Shown here: piece by piece, positions 37,301 to 47,294 of the stretch
How the letters are laid out: each line of letters begins with the position of its first letter
Numbering within the stretch: position 1 is the first letter of the stretch
Source: Methanococcoides methylutens MM1
GTDB taxonomy: Archaea > Halobacteriota > Methanosarcinia > Methanosarcinales > Methanosarcinaceae
DNA length: 64,000 nucleotides
Reading direction: 5' to 3'
NCBI RefSeq assembly: GCF_000970325.1
Contig: NZ_CP009518.1
Coordinates: 558,001-622,000, forward strand
The notes under the pieces: generated by a model
Told to the model about the DNA's origin: nothing
Seen by the model: only the letters and a program-made list of their open reading frames with translations
The model's database searches: none
Program-made: the position numbers and the translations under genes

Positions 37301-37978
37301 ATGCGTATTGATCTTCACGTTCATTCCTGCTTTTCAAAAGACAGCAATGCCAGCTTAGACTCCATTCTTGAACATGCAAAGAAGAATGGTCTGGATGGGA
37401 TTGCTATATGTGATCATGATACACGTGAGGGAGGCCTTGCCTGTGTTAAAAGGGCAAAGGAAGTGGGTTCTGATATTATTGTGATCCCGGGTATAGAAGT
37501 TACTTCTTCTAAAGGTCATATCCTTGTACTTGATCCCGATGGGGACATTGAATCAGGTATGACTCCTGAGAAGACCATAGAGCGTGCAAGGGAACTTGGT
37601 GCAGTTGTAATAATCCCCCATCCTTTCAAGATCACCTCACATGGTATTGGCTATGTTGAAGGACTCGATGCCGATGCTGTAGAGGTGCTTAACTCCAGGT
37701 GTGTTACAGGTGGCGCTAACAACAAGGCAAAAAGAGTAACCGGGGAACTTGGAATTCCACAGGTGGGTGGCAGTGATGCACATGAAGTGAAAATGGTGGG
37801 CTGCTCCTATACTGAGGTTGATGCTTCAGAAAGGACTCCTGAAGCCGTACTTCAGGCCATACGTGATGGAAGGGTAACTTTCGGAGGGCGCAGAACTCCT
37901 GTTTCTTATGTTTTAAAACAGGTTATAGTTGGTAGAATAAAAAAAGCTAAGCTTGCTTTAGGTATCCGAACCGGATAA
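37301..37978 (+). CDS. PHP-domain phosphoesterase
   Basis: The 225-residue product has the PHP metal motifs LHVHSCFSKDS at the N-terminus, ICDHDT, PGIEVTS, IPHPF and GGSDAHE. It is therefore a complete metal-dependent phosphoesterase domain of the YciV/TrpH type. Substrates may be nucleotides or 5'-phosphorylated oligonucleotides. It lies about 90 bases after the second small RNA and probably has its own promoter. Confidence 0.88.
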   Translation: MRIDLHVHSCFSKDSNASLDSILEHAKKNGLDGIAICDHDTREGGLACVKRAKEVGSDIIVIPGIEVTSSKGHILVLDPDGDIESGMTPEKTIERARELGAVVIIPHPFKITSHGIGYVEGLDADAVEVLNSRCVTGGANNKAKRVTGELGIPQVGGSDAHEVKMVGCSYTEVDASERTPEAVLQAIRDGRVTFGGRRTPVSYVLKQVIVGRIKKAKLALGIRTG

Positions 37979-38053
37979 TTTCATCTCTAAGTACGGTAAC
38001 AATTATGGCTCTTGCCGATTCGTTATTTCAAAATGGGGTCACATATCGGCATG

Positions 38054-39076
38054 TCATTCCTGAAGATATTCCTCATTGAACATTTTCAATATCAGAAGGA
38101 ATGTTGATATCAGGAGTGGCCCAACAATAATACCGATGATGCCGAAAAGGTAGATTCCTATAAATATTCCAAGAAGGGACACGAATGGGTGCATAGCACC
38201 TACTTTTTTCTGGATGAAAGGCCTGAGGAGATTATCGATGTTACTGATGATAAGTCCCATTATAAAGATCGCAACGGCTGCAACGTAATTCTTCAATGCT
38301 ATCTGTATAATGGTAGCAGGTATCCATATGATGGGTGAGCCGATCACCGGGACAAATGACAGTACTGCGGTGGCAACTCCCCAGAGTGTTGCTCCTTCTA
38401 TGCCTACTGCATAGAACGTCAGGCCTAATAGTGATCCCTGAAGGACTGCTATAAGCAATGTGGCAATAAGGGTGGATTGTATGACGTTCTTGAGTTCGCT
38501 CAGAATTTTGTCTGTATTCCTGTTGTTAAATGGGACGTATTCCTTAAGCTTAGTATCAAAACCAGTGTTTGTGGATGTGAACAGGTAGTATAGCAAAAAG
38601 AACATTATGATGAGGGAGATGACGTATCCACTGATGTTCTGTAGTGCTGATAGGAGATAGCCGCTCAGATATGAACCGGCAGTTGAAACCACGTTGATGA
38701 GTTTATCCTGAATTTCCAGGTCTGGCAGAACTTCATCCAGATATTCTATGTCCTCTATGATCTCAACATAGCTGATATTGGCTATAATGCTGTTTATCAC
38801 ACCCCCAAGTTCTCCGACAATGGATACGAACAGGAAGTAAAGTGGTATAAATACCACTATCAATGAAAGCAGCATCACAGTAATTGCAGATACGTCCTTT
38901 CGCAGTTTGAATCGTTCTGTAAGCAGGCAATAAACCGGTTTGAAGATCACGTAAAGAATGAATGCTCCAAGAAAAGCATTGATGTAGGGTATCAGTGCGT
39001 AGCTTAACACAACTGCAAGTATGATTATGGCCAGGAGTGCTAAGATCATCTTTACAGATCGCTCTTTTTTCATCAC
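38054..39076 (-). CDS. AI-2E family permease (UPF0118)
   Basis: The 340-residue membrane protein has the family's eight-segment pattern and FVPVIGSPIIWIPA-type core (LSFVPVIGSP) and GAMHPFVSLLGIFIG. Members have been linked to export of small molecules and to Na+/H+ exchange, so the substrate here is unknown. It follows a sensor kinase gene on the same strand by about 160 bases. Confidence 0.85.
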   Translation of the reverse strand: MMKKERSVKMILALLAIIILAVVLSYALIPYINAFLGAFILYVIFKPVYCLLTERFKLRKDVSAITVMLLSLIVVFIPLYFLFVSIVGELGGVINSIIANISYVEIIEDIEYLDEVLPDLEIQDKLINVVSTAGSYLSGYLLSALQNISGYVISLIIMFFLLYYLFTSTNTGFDTKLKEYVPFNNRNTDKILSELKNVIQSTLIATLLIAVLQGSLLGLTFYAVGIEGATLWGVATAVLSFVPVIGSPIIWIPATIIQIALKNYVAAVAIFIMGLIISNIDNLLRPFIQKKVGAMHPFVSLLGIFIGIYLFGIIGIIVGPLLISTFLLILKMFNEEYLQE

Positions 39077-39238
39077 AAGTCATCCTGTCTTATTATATTT
39101 ATAGTGTTCGAAGCGAAGGCATAAGAAGGCATGGGTTCAAACGTTGTAATGATACTATGGAGACGGTTAAAGCAATAGTATGGCATGAAATGTGATTTGA
39201 AATGTGCTGTAGCATGTCTATGGAGGCAAAAAAGAGTA

Positions 39239-40756
39239 TCATACCGGAAGCAGGACGGTAAACGTAGTGCCTGTTCCGACTTCACTCTCGACAAAAATCT
39301 CTCCCATATGTGCTTCAATGATCTTTTTACAGATATGAAGTCCGACGCCTGTGCCTCCATACTTTCTTCTGGTCGATCCGTCGGCCTGATAGAAGCTGCT
39401 GAATATGTTTGGCAGGATATCCTCCGGGATTCCTATCCCGGTGTCCGTTATTTTGATTTCTACAGTGTCATCATAGTGGGATGCTGAAACTGTGATCTTC
39501 CCTCCGGTTTGTGTGAACTTTATTGCGTTGTCGAGAAGGTGTGTGAACATCCTTTCCAGATGTTCCATGTCTCCCAATATTGCAGGAAGGTTCTTTGGCA
39601 CATTATTTTCGATCGTAAGTTCCTTCTTTTCCATATAAAGGGCACGATCTTCAATGATATCCTCGATGAGTCTTGCGGGGTAGAGTGGAATGATGTTATA
39701 TTTTATTTCCTGGGAGCGCTCCCCGCTTACGTAGAGAAGTGAATCTATAAGGTGTCTTAGCCTCTCCGTATTCCTCAGGACTGTATCATGAGCATTTTTC
39801 TGAGGATCGTTTATCGTTCCAAGTTGCTCTTCCATCAATAGTTCGCAGAACCCTTTTATGGATATCAGTGGCGTCCTTAGCTCGTAATTAAGGTTTGTCA
39901 GGAACTGGTCCTTTATGTTGTCGAGCAATTTGAGTTCAGTGTTTGCCTCTTCCATTGCGTTCTCTGCAAGCTTCCTTTCTGTGATATCATCACCGGAACT
40001 AATAGTTCCTACGATGTTCATATCATCATCACGGAGGATGACGTCATGCCAGAGTACCCATCTTTCTCCTCTGTTTCTGGTAACGATAGGTTTTTCTGAG
40101 AACTCAGGAGGTTCAATGACACCATTAATAACTCCTCTGTATCCTTTTTTAATATCTTCCCTTATGTATTCAGGCACGAAGACATCGAACCAGTTCTGTC
40201 CCATGACTTCTTCTTTTGAATAGCCGAGGACATCACAGGCCTTCTGGTTTACGAGGGTTACCTTGAAGTTCCTGTCAACGACTCCTATGATCGATCCCGC
40301 GACATCAATATAGGTCTGAACTTCGTCCCTCTCTTTAACAAGTTCATCATGCAGATGGCGCATGCGGAGTAGTGAACGTACACGTGTTGTAAGTTCAAGT
40401 TCATCAACAGGCTTTATGAGTATCTCATCTGCATTTTCCTTAATGATCTTTGCTTTTTCTTCATTTTCAAAAAGGGATGTGACAACTATAACAGGGATCA
40501 GCTCATTGCTGAGCTTTCCTTTTATTGCTTTACAGATCTTATCTCCTTCCATGTCGGGAAGGTCACTTCCAAGAAGGACAAGTTCAGGATCATCGTTTTC
40601 AACTATGCTAAGGGCTTCATGACCTCTGGTAGCCCTGATAACATTGTAGTCCTCTGAAAGAACAAGACTCAGGTTTTCAATATCCTGGTCACTTGCTTCT
40701 ACAACAAGGACCTTTGGTTTTGATTTCCCATTGTTTTCCTGAGCTTTTGATTTCAT
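39239..40756 (-). CDS. hybrid sensor protein: REC-PAS-HisKA-HATPase, both phosphosites lost
   Basis: The 505-residue cytoplasmic protein has a receiver-like domain (about 15-130), a PAS domain (about 145-265) and a C-terminal HisKA-HATPase pair (about 280-505). The receiver's phospho-Asp position in LVLLGSDLPDMEG is Gly63. The H-box reads NLNYELRTPL, with Tyr291 (TAC) where His is expected. The HATPase domain looks intact (DNAIKF N-box, DTGIGIP, GGTGVGL). It could bind ATP but not transfer phosphate through the usual residues. A scaffold or allosteric sensor role is an inference. Confidence 0.85.
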   Translation of the reverse strand: MKSKAQENNGKSKPKVLVVEASDQDIENLSLVLSEDYNVIRATRGHEALSIVENDDPELVLLGSDLPDMEGDKICKAIKGKLSNELIPVIVVTSLFENEEKAKIIKENADEILIKPVDELELTTRVRSLLRMRHLHDELVKERDEVQTYIDVAGSIIGVVDRNFKVTLVNQKACDVLGYSKEEVMGQNWFDVFVPEYIREDIKKGYRGVINGVIEPPEFSEKPIVTRNRGERWVLWHDVILRDDDMNIVGTISSGDDITERKLAENAMEEANTELKLLDNIKDQFLTNLNYELRTPLISIKGFCELLMEEQLGTINDPQKNAHDTVLRNTERLRHLIDSLLYVSGERSQEIKYNIIPLYPARLIEDIIEDRALYMEKKELTIENNVPKNLPAILGDMEHLERMFTHLLDNAIKFTQTGGKITVSASHYDDTVEIKITDTGIGIPEDILPNIFSSFYQADGSTRRKYGGTGVGLHICKKIIEAHMGEIFVESEVGTGTTFTVLLPV

Positions 40757-40891
40757 TAATACACCTGTACCCTTCCATCGATGGGGTAGTATTACAGTAA
40801 ATAAAAGTGTATAATATGATTGCGTTTGTTTCTGTGTATTGATGGAACCATGTTTTAAAAATGTTATTATACACTTATCATAGGGTATCAG

Positions 40892-42028
40892 TTATTTGAG
40901 AAGACCGATGTTCTCTTTCTTGATTACGTGGTCATAGTTCTTATATCCAAGTATCTCAGCTATCATATCCGTATGTTTTCCTTTGATAGCCTTGAGTTCT
41001 TCAGATGTGTAATCTGTAATGCCTTTTCCAAACACTTCTCCGTTACACTCCAGCTTAACGATATCGCCTCTGTCAAAGTCTCCTTCGACTTCAAGAACTC
41101 CTGATGGGAGCAGGCTCATACTATTAGATATGGCCTTTTTAGCTCCGGAATCGACTTTAATGATGCCGGAGGCTTTCCCGAGTATGATCCATCGTATACG
41201 GTTCTTGTGAACGAACTGGTTTGCGAGAAAGAGTGTTCCGATGTTCTCTCCGGAGAGCACCCTGCTGATCACATTGTCCACATTGCTGTTCGCAATGACC
41301 ATGTAGCAGCCTGCCATATTGCATATCTTTGCAGCTGCTATCTTTGTGCGCATGCCTCCAACTCCTTTCATGCTGGTGGGGCTTCCGCCATAGCTTTCAA
41401 TGGTAGGTGTGATCTCTTCAACAGTGTTTAATAGTAATGCGTCATCATGACGTTTTGGGTTCTTATTGTAGAGACCGTCGATGTCTGTCAGCAGCATCAG
41501 TACGTCTGCTTCTGTTTTACTTGCGACCATTGCAGAGAGTTTGTCATTGTCACCAAGTGTCGCTTCGATCTCGTGCACACATATCGGGTCATTTTCGTTA
41601 ATTATCGGAATAACTCCGTAGCTCAATAGTGTGGAGATACTGTTCCTCAGGTTGAGGTATGTCAATCTGTTAGTAAATGAGTCGTATGTCAGAAGTATCT
41701 GTGCTACGTTGAGTTCATATTTGCGGAAAGCTTCCATCCAGTGCTGCATCAGGAAGCCCTGTCCCACAGCAGCAGCTGCCTGACGTACAGGGATCTCTTT
41801 TGGGCGACAGTTGAGGTTCAGTATCTCGATACCAATTCCGATTGAACCGGAGCTTACCAGTATCACCTGCTTTCCGGCGTTATGCAACTCAGAGACCTGT
41901 GCTGCGACCTTTTCCATAAATTCCGTATTAAGGCTTCCATCTTCATTGCTGATCGAAGTTGTACCCAGCTTGATGACTATTTTCTTAGCATCATCCAGTA
42001 TCTCTTTTCTGTTGATCAAAGTGGACAC
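40892..42028 (-). CDS. proB: glutamate 5-kinase
   Basis: ProB phosphorylates glutamate in proline synthesis. The 378-residue product has the amino-acid-kinase core (KIVIKLGTTSIS, VSSGSIGIGIE, NENDPI, GGMRTKIAAAKI) and a C-terminal PUA domain (from about RIRWIILGKASG). The start is GTG 42028; a TTG at 42019, nine bases on with GGTG before it, is an equally good choice. It follows proA by 11 bases. Confidence 0.93.
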   Translation of the reverse strand: MSTLINRKEILDDAKKIVIKLGTTSISNEDGSLNTEFMEKVAAQVSELHNAGKQVILVSSGSIGIGIEILNLNCRPKEIPVRQAAAAVGQGFLMQHWMEAFRKYELNVAQILLTYDSFTNRLTYLNLRNSISTLLSYGVIPIINENDPICVHEIEATLGDNDKLSAMVASKTEADVLMLLTDIDGLYNKNPKRHDDALLLNTVEEITPTIESYGGSPTSMKGVGGMRTKIAAAKICNMAGCYMVIANSNVDNVISRVLSGENIGTLFLANQFVHKNRIRWIILGKASGIIKVDSGAKKAISNSMSLLPSGVLEVEGDFDRGDIVKLECNGEVFGKGITDYTSEELKAIKGKHTDMIAEILGYKNYDHVIKKENIGLLK

Positions 42029-42039
42029 CTTTTATGTTA

Positions 42040-43389
42040 TCAGTTGTTCAGGACGTCAGATAGTTCTTTGTCAAGCAACGTGTGGGTAAATGGTTTTGGA
42101 TTGTCTCCGGCATAATCAGCGACCTTGTCCCCGTTACCTAATAGAACGTACTTGTATATGACCAGTCCTTCCATTCCAACCGGGCCGCGTGCATGTATCT
42201 TGTTTGTGCTGATTCCGACCTCTGCACCTTTTCCATAGCGGAATCCATCTGCAAATCTTGTGGAGGCGTTGACCATGACACTTGAAGAATCCACAAGCTC
42301 AATGAACTGCTTTCTTTTTGCTTCATCTTCTGTGATTATTGCATCTGTGTGGTGGGATCCATAGCTGTTAATGTGGTTGATGGCTTCTTCAATGGAATCA
42401 ACCAGTTTTACTGAAAGTATAAGCTCATTGTATTCGGTCTTCCAGTCTTCTTCGGTTGCTTTTTTGAGGTTCTTTATGCCAAGATTTTCTGCAATTGTAT
42501 ATGAGTCTTCGTCAAAACGTAGCTCAACTCCTGCATCGTCGTACCTTTTGATCATTTCAGGCATGAATTCCCCTGCTATCTCCCTGTTTATCAGCAATGT
42601 TTCCATGGCATTGCACACTGCAGGGTACTGCACCTTTGAGTCTAAGCACACATCGTATGCTTTGTGCAGGTTCGCTTTATTGTCCACATAGACATGGCAT
42701 ATGCCGTCTGCATGTCCGAGGACCGAGATCCTGGTATTGTTCTGTATGAACTTCACGAAATCATTGGAACCGCGTGGGATCAGGAGATCGATGTATTCAT
42801 CCTGTGCTAGAAGATCCATTACCTCTTCCCTTGTTTCCATGAGCTGGAATGCTCCTTCTGGTATTCCTTCGGTATTTTCCATGGCTGTGACAAGTATATC
42901 AAATATTGTACGATTGGAGTTAAGTGCTTCACTGCCACCTTTGAATATGGTGGCGTTCCCGCTCTTTAAGCAAAGTGACATGATCTGCGGGACAACGTCA
43001 GGACGGGATTCAAAGATTACTCCTATAAGTCCGATAGGGCAGCTTACCTGATAGAGGTCCAGGCCGGAATCAAGTTCGAGTGTCTGGAGTGTTTTTCCGG
43101 AAGGGTCTTCCAGTTTGATAACATCGCGAATTCCGCTGATCATTCCGTCGATCTTTGAATTGCTGACCTTAAGGCGGTCTACCAGTGCCTGTGAGAGCTT
43201 GCCTTCAGCCATCATCTTTTCGGCTTCTTCGAGGTCAGCCTTGTTTGCTTCTAATATCCTGTCGCGGTTTTCGTCAAGTGCGTTGGCCATGGCTTCAAGA
43301 GCCCTGTCCTTTGTCCGAGTGTCCACACTTGCAAGTGTAATGGAGGCTATCTTTGCTTCCATTACTTTCTTTTCTATCTCTGTAGCCAT
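42040..43389 (-). CDS. proA: glutamate-5-semialdehyde dehydrogenase
   Basis: ProA reduces glutamyl phosphate to the semialdehyde with NADPH. The 449-residue product is of normal length and has PIGLIGVIFESRPDV, GNATIFKGGSEAL, the catalytic-Cys region YPAVCNAMETLL, and a late MVNASTRFADGFRYGKGAEVGIST. It forms a proA-proB operon; proC is not in the window. Confidence 0.95.
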   Translation of the reverse strand: MATEIEKKVMEAKIASITLASVDTRTKDRALEAMANALDENRDRILEANKADLEEAEKMMAEGKLSQALVDRLKVSNSKIDGMISGIRDVIKLEDPSGKTLQTLELDSGLDLYQVSCPIGLIGVIFESRPDVVPQIMSLCLKSGNATIFKGGSEALNSNRTIFDILVTAMENTEGIPEGAFQLMETREEVMDLLAQDEYIDLLIPRGSNDFVKFIQNNTRISVLGHADGICHVYVDNKANLHKAYDVCLDSKVQYPAVCNAMETLLINREIAGEFMPEMIKRYDDAGVELRFDEDSYTIAENLGIKNLKKATEEDWKTEYNELILSVKLVDSIEEAINHINSYGSHHTDAIITEDEAKRKQFIELVDSSSVMVNASTRFADGFRYGKGAEVGISTNKIHARGPVGMEGLVIYKYVLLGNGDKVADYAGDNPKPFTHTLLDKELSDVLNN

Positions 43390-43631
43390 GAAGTGATCAC
43401 CTTGTGAAAAGATAATATGGTAATATCCGGGGTTTTATTGTCCCTGTGTGATTTTAATGCTTTGGATGATGATTACTTTACTCATATAACTATCGATTTA
43501 TTGGCTTTTATTTTTGTGAAACAGCTTCTCAAATAATAAAATAGCTTTCACCAAACAAAGCTCACGCTGATCATCAAAGGTTAGTGAATATGATAAAATG
43601 CGGACCTGTTGTCCAAATCAAAAAAAGATAG

Positions 43632-43657
43632 AAAAAAGCAGGCAAAGCCTGCCTTTT
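43632..43657. terminator. bidirectional hairpin terminator after mcrA
   Basis: GCAGGC-AAA-GCCTGC with A6 before and CTTTTT after gives a U-tract on either strand. It lies 12-37 bases past the mcrA stop on the leftward strand and probably ends the mcr transcript. Confidence 0.8.
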
Positions 43658-43668
43658 TAAATTTGTGT

Positions 43669-45387
43669 TTATTTTGCTGGGATGATGAGTGATCTCTCAC
43701 CAGCTGGCTCGAACTCTCTGATTGCGCCTCTTCCAAACTCTTTCCTTGGTGCGGTAAAGTCGAATGGGAGAAGGTCATCTGCGAAGCAGACCTTGATCAG
43801 TGGGTTGACTGCCCATGCATCTCCACGTCCAGCGTGTGCTGCTGAAGCGATTGCGGTGTAACCACCCTGGTGACCTACGTTCATTGCGTAGTTAGGGTAG
43901 TTTGGACCACGGAGCTCAAGAGGCAGACCTTCGTCGGACTGGAAGGAGAATACGTTTGTAGCACCACACTGGTCCTGCAGGTCGTATCCGAAGAAACCAA
44001 GACGTCCGTGTGCTTCCTTGTGGATGTACATTGAAAGGTACCATGCGGAAAGACCAGCGTTTCCGTTTCCGGTTGCGAGTGCTGTTGCACTGCCTGCTGC
44101 TGCGGAGAGCATTGTTGCTCTCTGGGATCCACCGAAGTGGTCTTCGAGTGCTGTTGGGTACTTCTCGTAGTTCTCGAGACCATAGATTGTGGACTCTGTT
44201 GCGATGTCCTTGACAACATCCATTGTTGCCTTGACCTTGTTGTCGGTACCCTTGTTTGCTGCACCGTCGTACTTGTCGTTGATGTAGTCAACGTTGTAGT
44301 ACAGGTTGTCGTCAAGGATGTTGTTGGTGTATGCAGCGGTTGCATACTGTGTGAAACCGACACCACCAGACATGTAGGAACCGAGCCAGATCTGATCGTA
44401 GAGCATACATCCTGCACCTACTACCTCGAGAGCTACGTGTGCTGGGTCTTCTGCGTCAACACGGCTTGTCTGAACGATATCTGCCATGTGACCGAAGGAA
44501 ATTCCACCAGGCTCGTTTGGACCACGTGCACGTCTTGCTGGAAGCATGTCACCCATTGAGATAACACCAGCGTGCTTTGCTGCGTATGAAAGGTCAGCTA
44601 CTGCTGCTTCACCAGCACACATGTTGTATGCTGCGATGAAGGACATACCGACCTGCATTGCCATCCACCTTGAGGTCTGTGCACCATCTGTTGTTCTGCT
44701 TACAACGGTTGGGATGTGTGCTGCCTGCCAGGTTGTCTTTCCGATAGCTGCTTTGAGTGCTTCTGCCTGGTCTTCTGGGAACTGCTTGTTGATGTCAATG
44801 AGGAACTGGTCATCGATCTCATCTGCAAGTTCGTCGTCACCGGTGAAGATCTTTACGTAACAGTCATCTACGAGAGCTGGGTGTGTTTCGACCATGTGCT
44901 CCTGAACAACTGCTCCACCAGGGAGTGCGTGGTTGAGCACTTCAAGGTAGTGGTTGATTGTTTCTGGTGTGACTTCGATACCGAGACGCTTCTCGAGTGT
45001 CTCGTGAGCCATGTCCATACCGACGATTGTGGTTCTTCTGATGTCATCCCACATCTGCTGCATTGCAGCGTTGTTGACGTAGTGGAGGTCATCGGTCTCT
45101 ACCATGATGTCAGTACCGGAAACGAAGGATGGTGTGATTGCTCTCTGACCGAGTGGGATACCACCACAGTGCATCATTGGGTTGTAACCAACGAGTCCTC
45201 TAGCTTTAGCCATTTCCTGGCCAGCTTTCTTCATCTCGACTTTTCTTGGGTTCTGGTCGACACCAAGACGGTAGTATGTCACTTTCTTGTCAGTGATCTC
45301 TCCGCCTTCCATCTTGTTGTCGCCGTGTTCTTTTGTGAATTTGACTTCTAATTCTTTCTGGAACAGTCTCTTTCTATCATCTGCCAT
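43669..45387 (-). CDS. mcrA: methyl-coenzyme M reductase alpha subunit
   Basis: McrA carries most of the F430 active site that forms methane and the CoM-CoB disulfide. The 572-residue product has the [11 protein letters not shown] stretch, with the thioglycine and S-methyl-Cys positions. It also has the SVSTGT-like PSFVSGTDI and late [17 protein letters not shown]. The frame extends six codons further, but GAGGTGAGAAAA places the start at 45387. It is the last gene of mcrBDCGA. Confidence 0.98.
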   Translation of the reverse strand: MADDRKRLFQKELEVKFTKEHGDNKMEGGEITDKKVTYYRLGVDQNPRKVEMKKAGQEMAKARGLVGYNPMMHCGGIPLGQRAITPSFVSGTDIMVETDDLHYVNNAAMQQMWDDIRRTTIVGMDMAHETLEKRLGIEVTPETINHYLEVLNHALPGGAVVQEHMVETHPALVDDCYVKIFTGDDELADEIDDQFLIDINKQFPEDQAEALKAAIGKTTWQAAHIPTVVSRTTDGAQTSRWMAMQVGMSFIAAYNMCAGEAAVADLSYAAKHAGVISMGDMLPARRARGPNEPGGISFGHMADIVQTSRVDAEDPAHVALEVVGAGCMLYDQIWLGSYMSGGVGFTQYATAAYTNNILDDNLYYNVDYINDKYDGAANKGTDNKVKATMDVVKDIATESTIYGLENYEKYPTALEDHFGGSQRATMLSAAAGSATALATGNGNAGLSAWYLSMYIHKEAHGRLGFFGYDLQDQCGATNVFSFQSDEGLPLELRGPNYPNYAMNVGHQGGYTAIASAAHAGRGDAWAVNPLIKVCFADDLLPFDFTAPRKEFGRGAIREFEPAGERSLIIPAK

Positions 45388-45401
45388 TTTTCTCACCTCG
45401 C

Positions 45402-46148
45402 TCACTCTGGCTTGAATCCATATGCGGTTCTCTTCTCAAACACTGTGTGGACCCATTCGATGACCTCTGCGTCATCTCTGAATGCAACATTGTCTACACG
45501 GTAGATTGTGGTTCTCTTGGCAGCCTCTTCCTCGGACATTGGCTTTCCGAAGTCGACCTTCTTATCGATTGCCCTTCCTACCTGGTCCTTGTGCATGATT
45601 ACGACGCCATTCTCAAGGCGGCATCTGTCAAGCATGTCGAACATAATTCCATCTTCTGGGAGACGGAGTGAGTGACCGTGAACAGTTGCGCCACGAAGGC
45701 TTGCAAGTGCTGGGCAGGTCATTTCTGTCTCGAGCTGGAACTTTGCGATCTCTTCCATGTCTCTCTCACGAGCCTCAACGACCTGACGACCGGAAAGTGT
45801 TCCTGGGTCGACACCTCTGTAGTTGATTGCTGCTGCGTAGGACCTGAAGTATGGTGTTGATGGTGCGTTGTACATTGAGTCAACGAACTGAACGTACCTT
45901 ACCCTGTCACCAGCTTTTGCGCCTGGTGTTGGTTCAACTATTTCTCTGATTGAGCATTCTGGTTCACCCATCTCTGCAAGTGGTGGGTGTGTGCTTGGGT
46001 AGTCACTACCTGGTGCACGGTGTCCGAGTACTAATGTAAGATCGTCGTCAGAGACTTCCCTGAGCTTTTCGACGTCTCCGGACATGTGCTTTCTTCTGTT
46101 TTCTGCAACGGATGTTGCACCTGGATAATATTGTGCTTCGTATGCCAT
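45402..46148 (-). CDS. mcrG: methyl-coenzyme M reductase gamma subunit
   Basis: The gamma subunit completes the MCR hexamer. The 248-residue product starts [10 protein letters not shown] after AAGGAGTGTATAAT and has [28 protein letters not shown] and [12 protein letters not shown]. It lies 13 bases after mcrC and is followed by mcrA after 14. Confidence 0.97.
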   Translation of the reverse strand: MAYEAQYYPGATSVAENRRKHMSGDVEKLREVSDDDLTLVLGHRAPGSDYPSTHPPLAEMGEPECSIREIVEPTPGAKAGDRVRYVQFVDSMYNAPSTPYFRSYAAAINYRGVDPGTLSGRQVVEARERDMEEIAKFQLETEMTCPALASLRGATVHGHSLRLPEDGIMFDMLDRCRLENGVVIMHKDQVGRAIDKKVDFGKPMSEEEAAKRTTIYRVDNVAFRDDAEVIEWVHTVFEKRTAYGFKPE

Positions 46149-46160
46149 ATTATACACTCC

Positions 46161-46763
46161 TTAGTTATCAATAGATCTCATTGTGTTCTTCACGGATTTC
46201 ACGAGTTCGTTCAACTTGTCCCTTGAACATGATTCTCCTCTTGTGACTCCTGACACAATATCCATAACTTTTCCTTTTGTTAGGGTCTCGTTATTTTTAG
46301 GCTTCACAAATTTGGTCTTAATTCCTCCCTTGGCAAAATCTTCAAAGTCAATTTTTGTCTGACAGACGATTATTGCCGGGACCTCTGCATCCTTTAGAAT
46401 TTCCCTTACTTTTTTTACCACATGGTCTCGTATATTTCCTGTATGGATAACTGCCAGTTTGTGCCTTGATATCTGCGCAACTTCTTCGGGTGTTATCCCG
46501 AATGCGCCTGATCTCATTGGTGTATCAGGTATGCCTGATCCTGAGTTCAATACCAGTACACTGACCTGTATATCCTCCCTGCGCATGCCGTATGTGAGTT
46601 CACATATCGGTTTTGTGATGTGACGTCTGCCGGGACTCATTGCGACTGTTATGACATCAGGACGTCCGGTCTCTGAAAGAGTTCCGCGTTGTGCAAGCCC
46701 TCCGCCGCGGCCGAGGCCCATTCCATGCCTGCAGTCTACAACTTGTGTCTCCCGGTCAAACAT
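46161..46763 (-). CDS. mcrC: McrC, MCR operon/activation protein
   Basis: McrC is not part of the mature enzyme; it belongs to an ATP-dependent activation complex for the nickel cofactor in the family. The 200-residue product has GMGLGRGGGLAQRGT near the N-terminus and VAMSPGRRHITKPICELTYG, as expected. It lies six bases after mcrD. Confidence 0.93.
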   Translation of the reverse strand: MFDRETQVVDCRHGMGLGRGGGLAQRGTLSETGRPDVITVAMSPGRRHITKPICELTYGMRREDIQVSVLVLNSGSGIPDTPMRSGAFGITPEEVAQISRHKLAVIHTGNIRDHVVKKVREILKDAEVPAIIVCQTKIDFEDFAKGGIKTKFVKPKNNETLTKGKVMDIVSGVTRGESCSRDKLNELVKSVKNTMRSIDN

Positions 46764-46769
46764 TTAACA

Positions 46770-47258
46770 TCATTCCGCTGGATTTAAGGTACAAATACGA
46801 TTACCCACTTTGCCTTTTGGATCTGTCAGTCCGAGGACTGTTGGATCTGCTCCAGGACCACGTTTTGCATAGTCGGAAACGGTCTGCCTGGTTGGTAAGA
46901 AAAGTCCTTCTCTGAATTCGAGTCCCATTGGAAGTAGTCGCTCACAAACTTCCCTTATATTGTCTCTTATCTCTGAGTTAAGGACTTCCAGCCTTATGCG
47001 GCCAACGATCACGGCCAAGCTAATGTCCGTTTCACCGATACGGATCGTGTCACTGAACTTATGGTTGACAATCTGTCCTGTCGCAGGACCATATGGTACG
47101 GTCACTGGAAGTCTTGGGCCCTGTACGAATGCCCTTGTGATGCCTTCTATTTTGCTCAGTTCGACGAGTAGTTCCTTTGCGGTTTCCGGGCTGAGTAACC
47201 TTCGTGGAAATATCTCGATCTGTATGAGGTTTTCTGTATTTGATGCAGAATCGACCAT
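46770..47258 (-). CDS. mcrD: McrD, MCR operon protein
   Basis: McrD co-purifies with MCR in other methanogens and may serve in assembly. The 162-residue product has IQIEIFPRRLLSPETA, GPRLPVTVPYGPATG and TDPKGKVGNRI, the family's conserved ends. The order mcrB-mcrD-mcrC-mcrG-mcrA is that of Methanosarcina. Confidence 0.93.
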   Translation of the reverse strand: MVDSASNTENLIQIEIFPRRLLSPETAKELLVELSKIEGITRAFVQGPRLPVTVPYGPATGQIVNHKFSDTIRIGETDISLAVIVGRIRLEVLNSEIRDNIREVCERLLPMGLEFREGLFLPTRQTVSDYAKRGPGADPTVLGLTDPKGKVGNRICTLNPAE

Positions 47259-47294
47259 TATTGATTACCTTCAAGATCTGTTAGAGCTCTTGGT

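Noticed and set aside
44137-45351. Plus-strand frames of 140-211 codons opposite mcrA
   Set aside because: They arise from the biased third positions of mcrA on the other strand.
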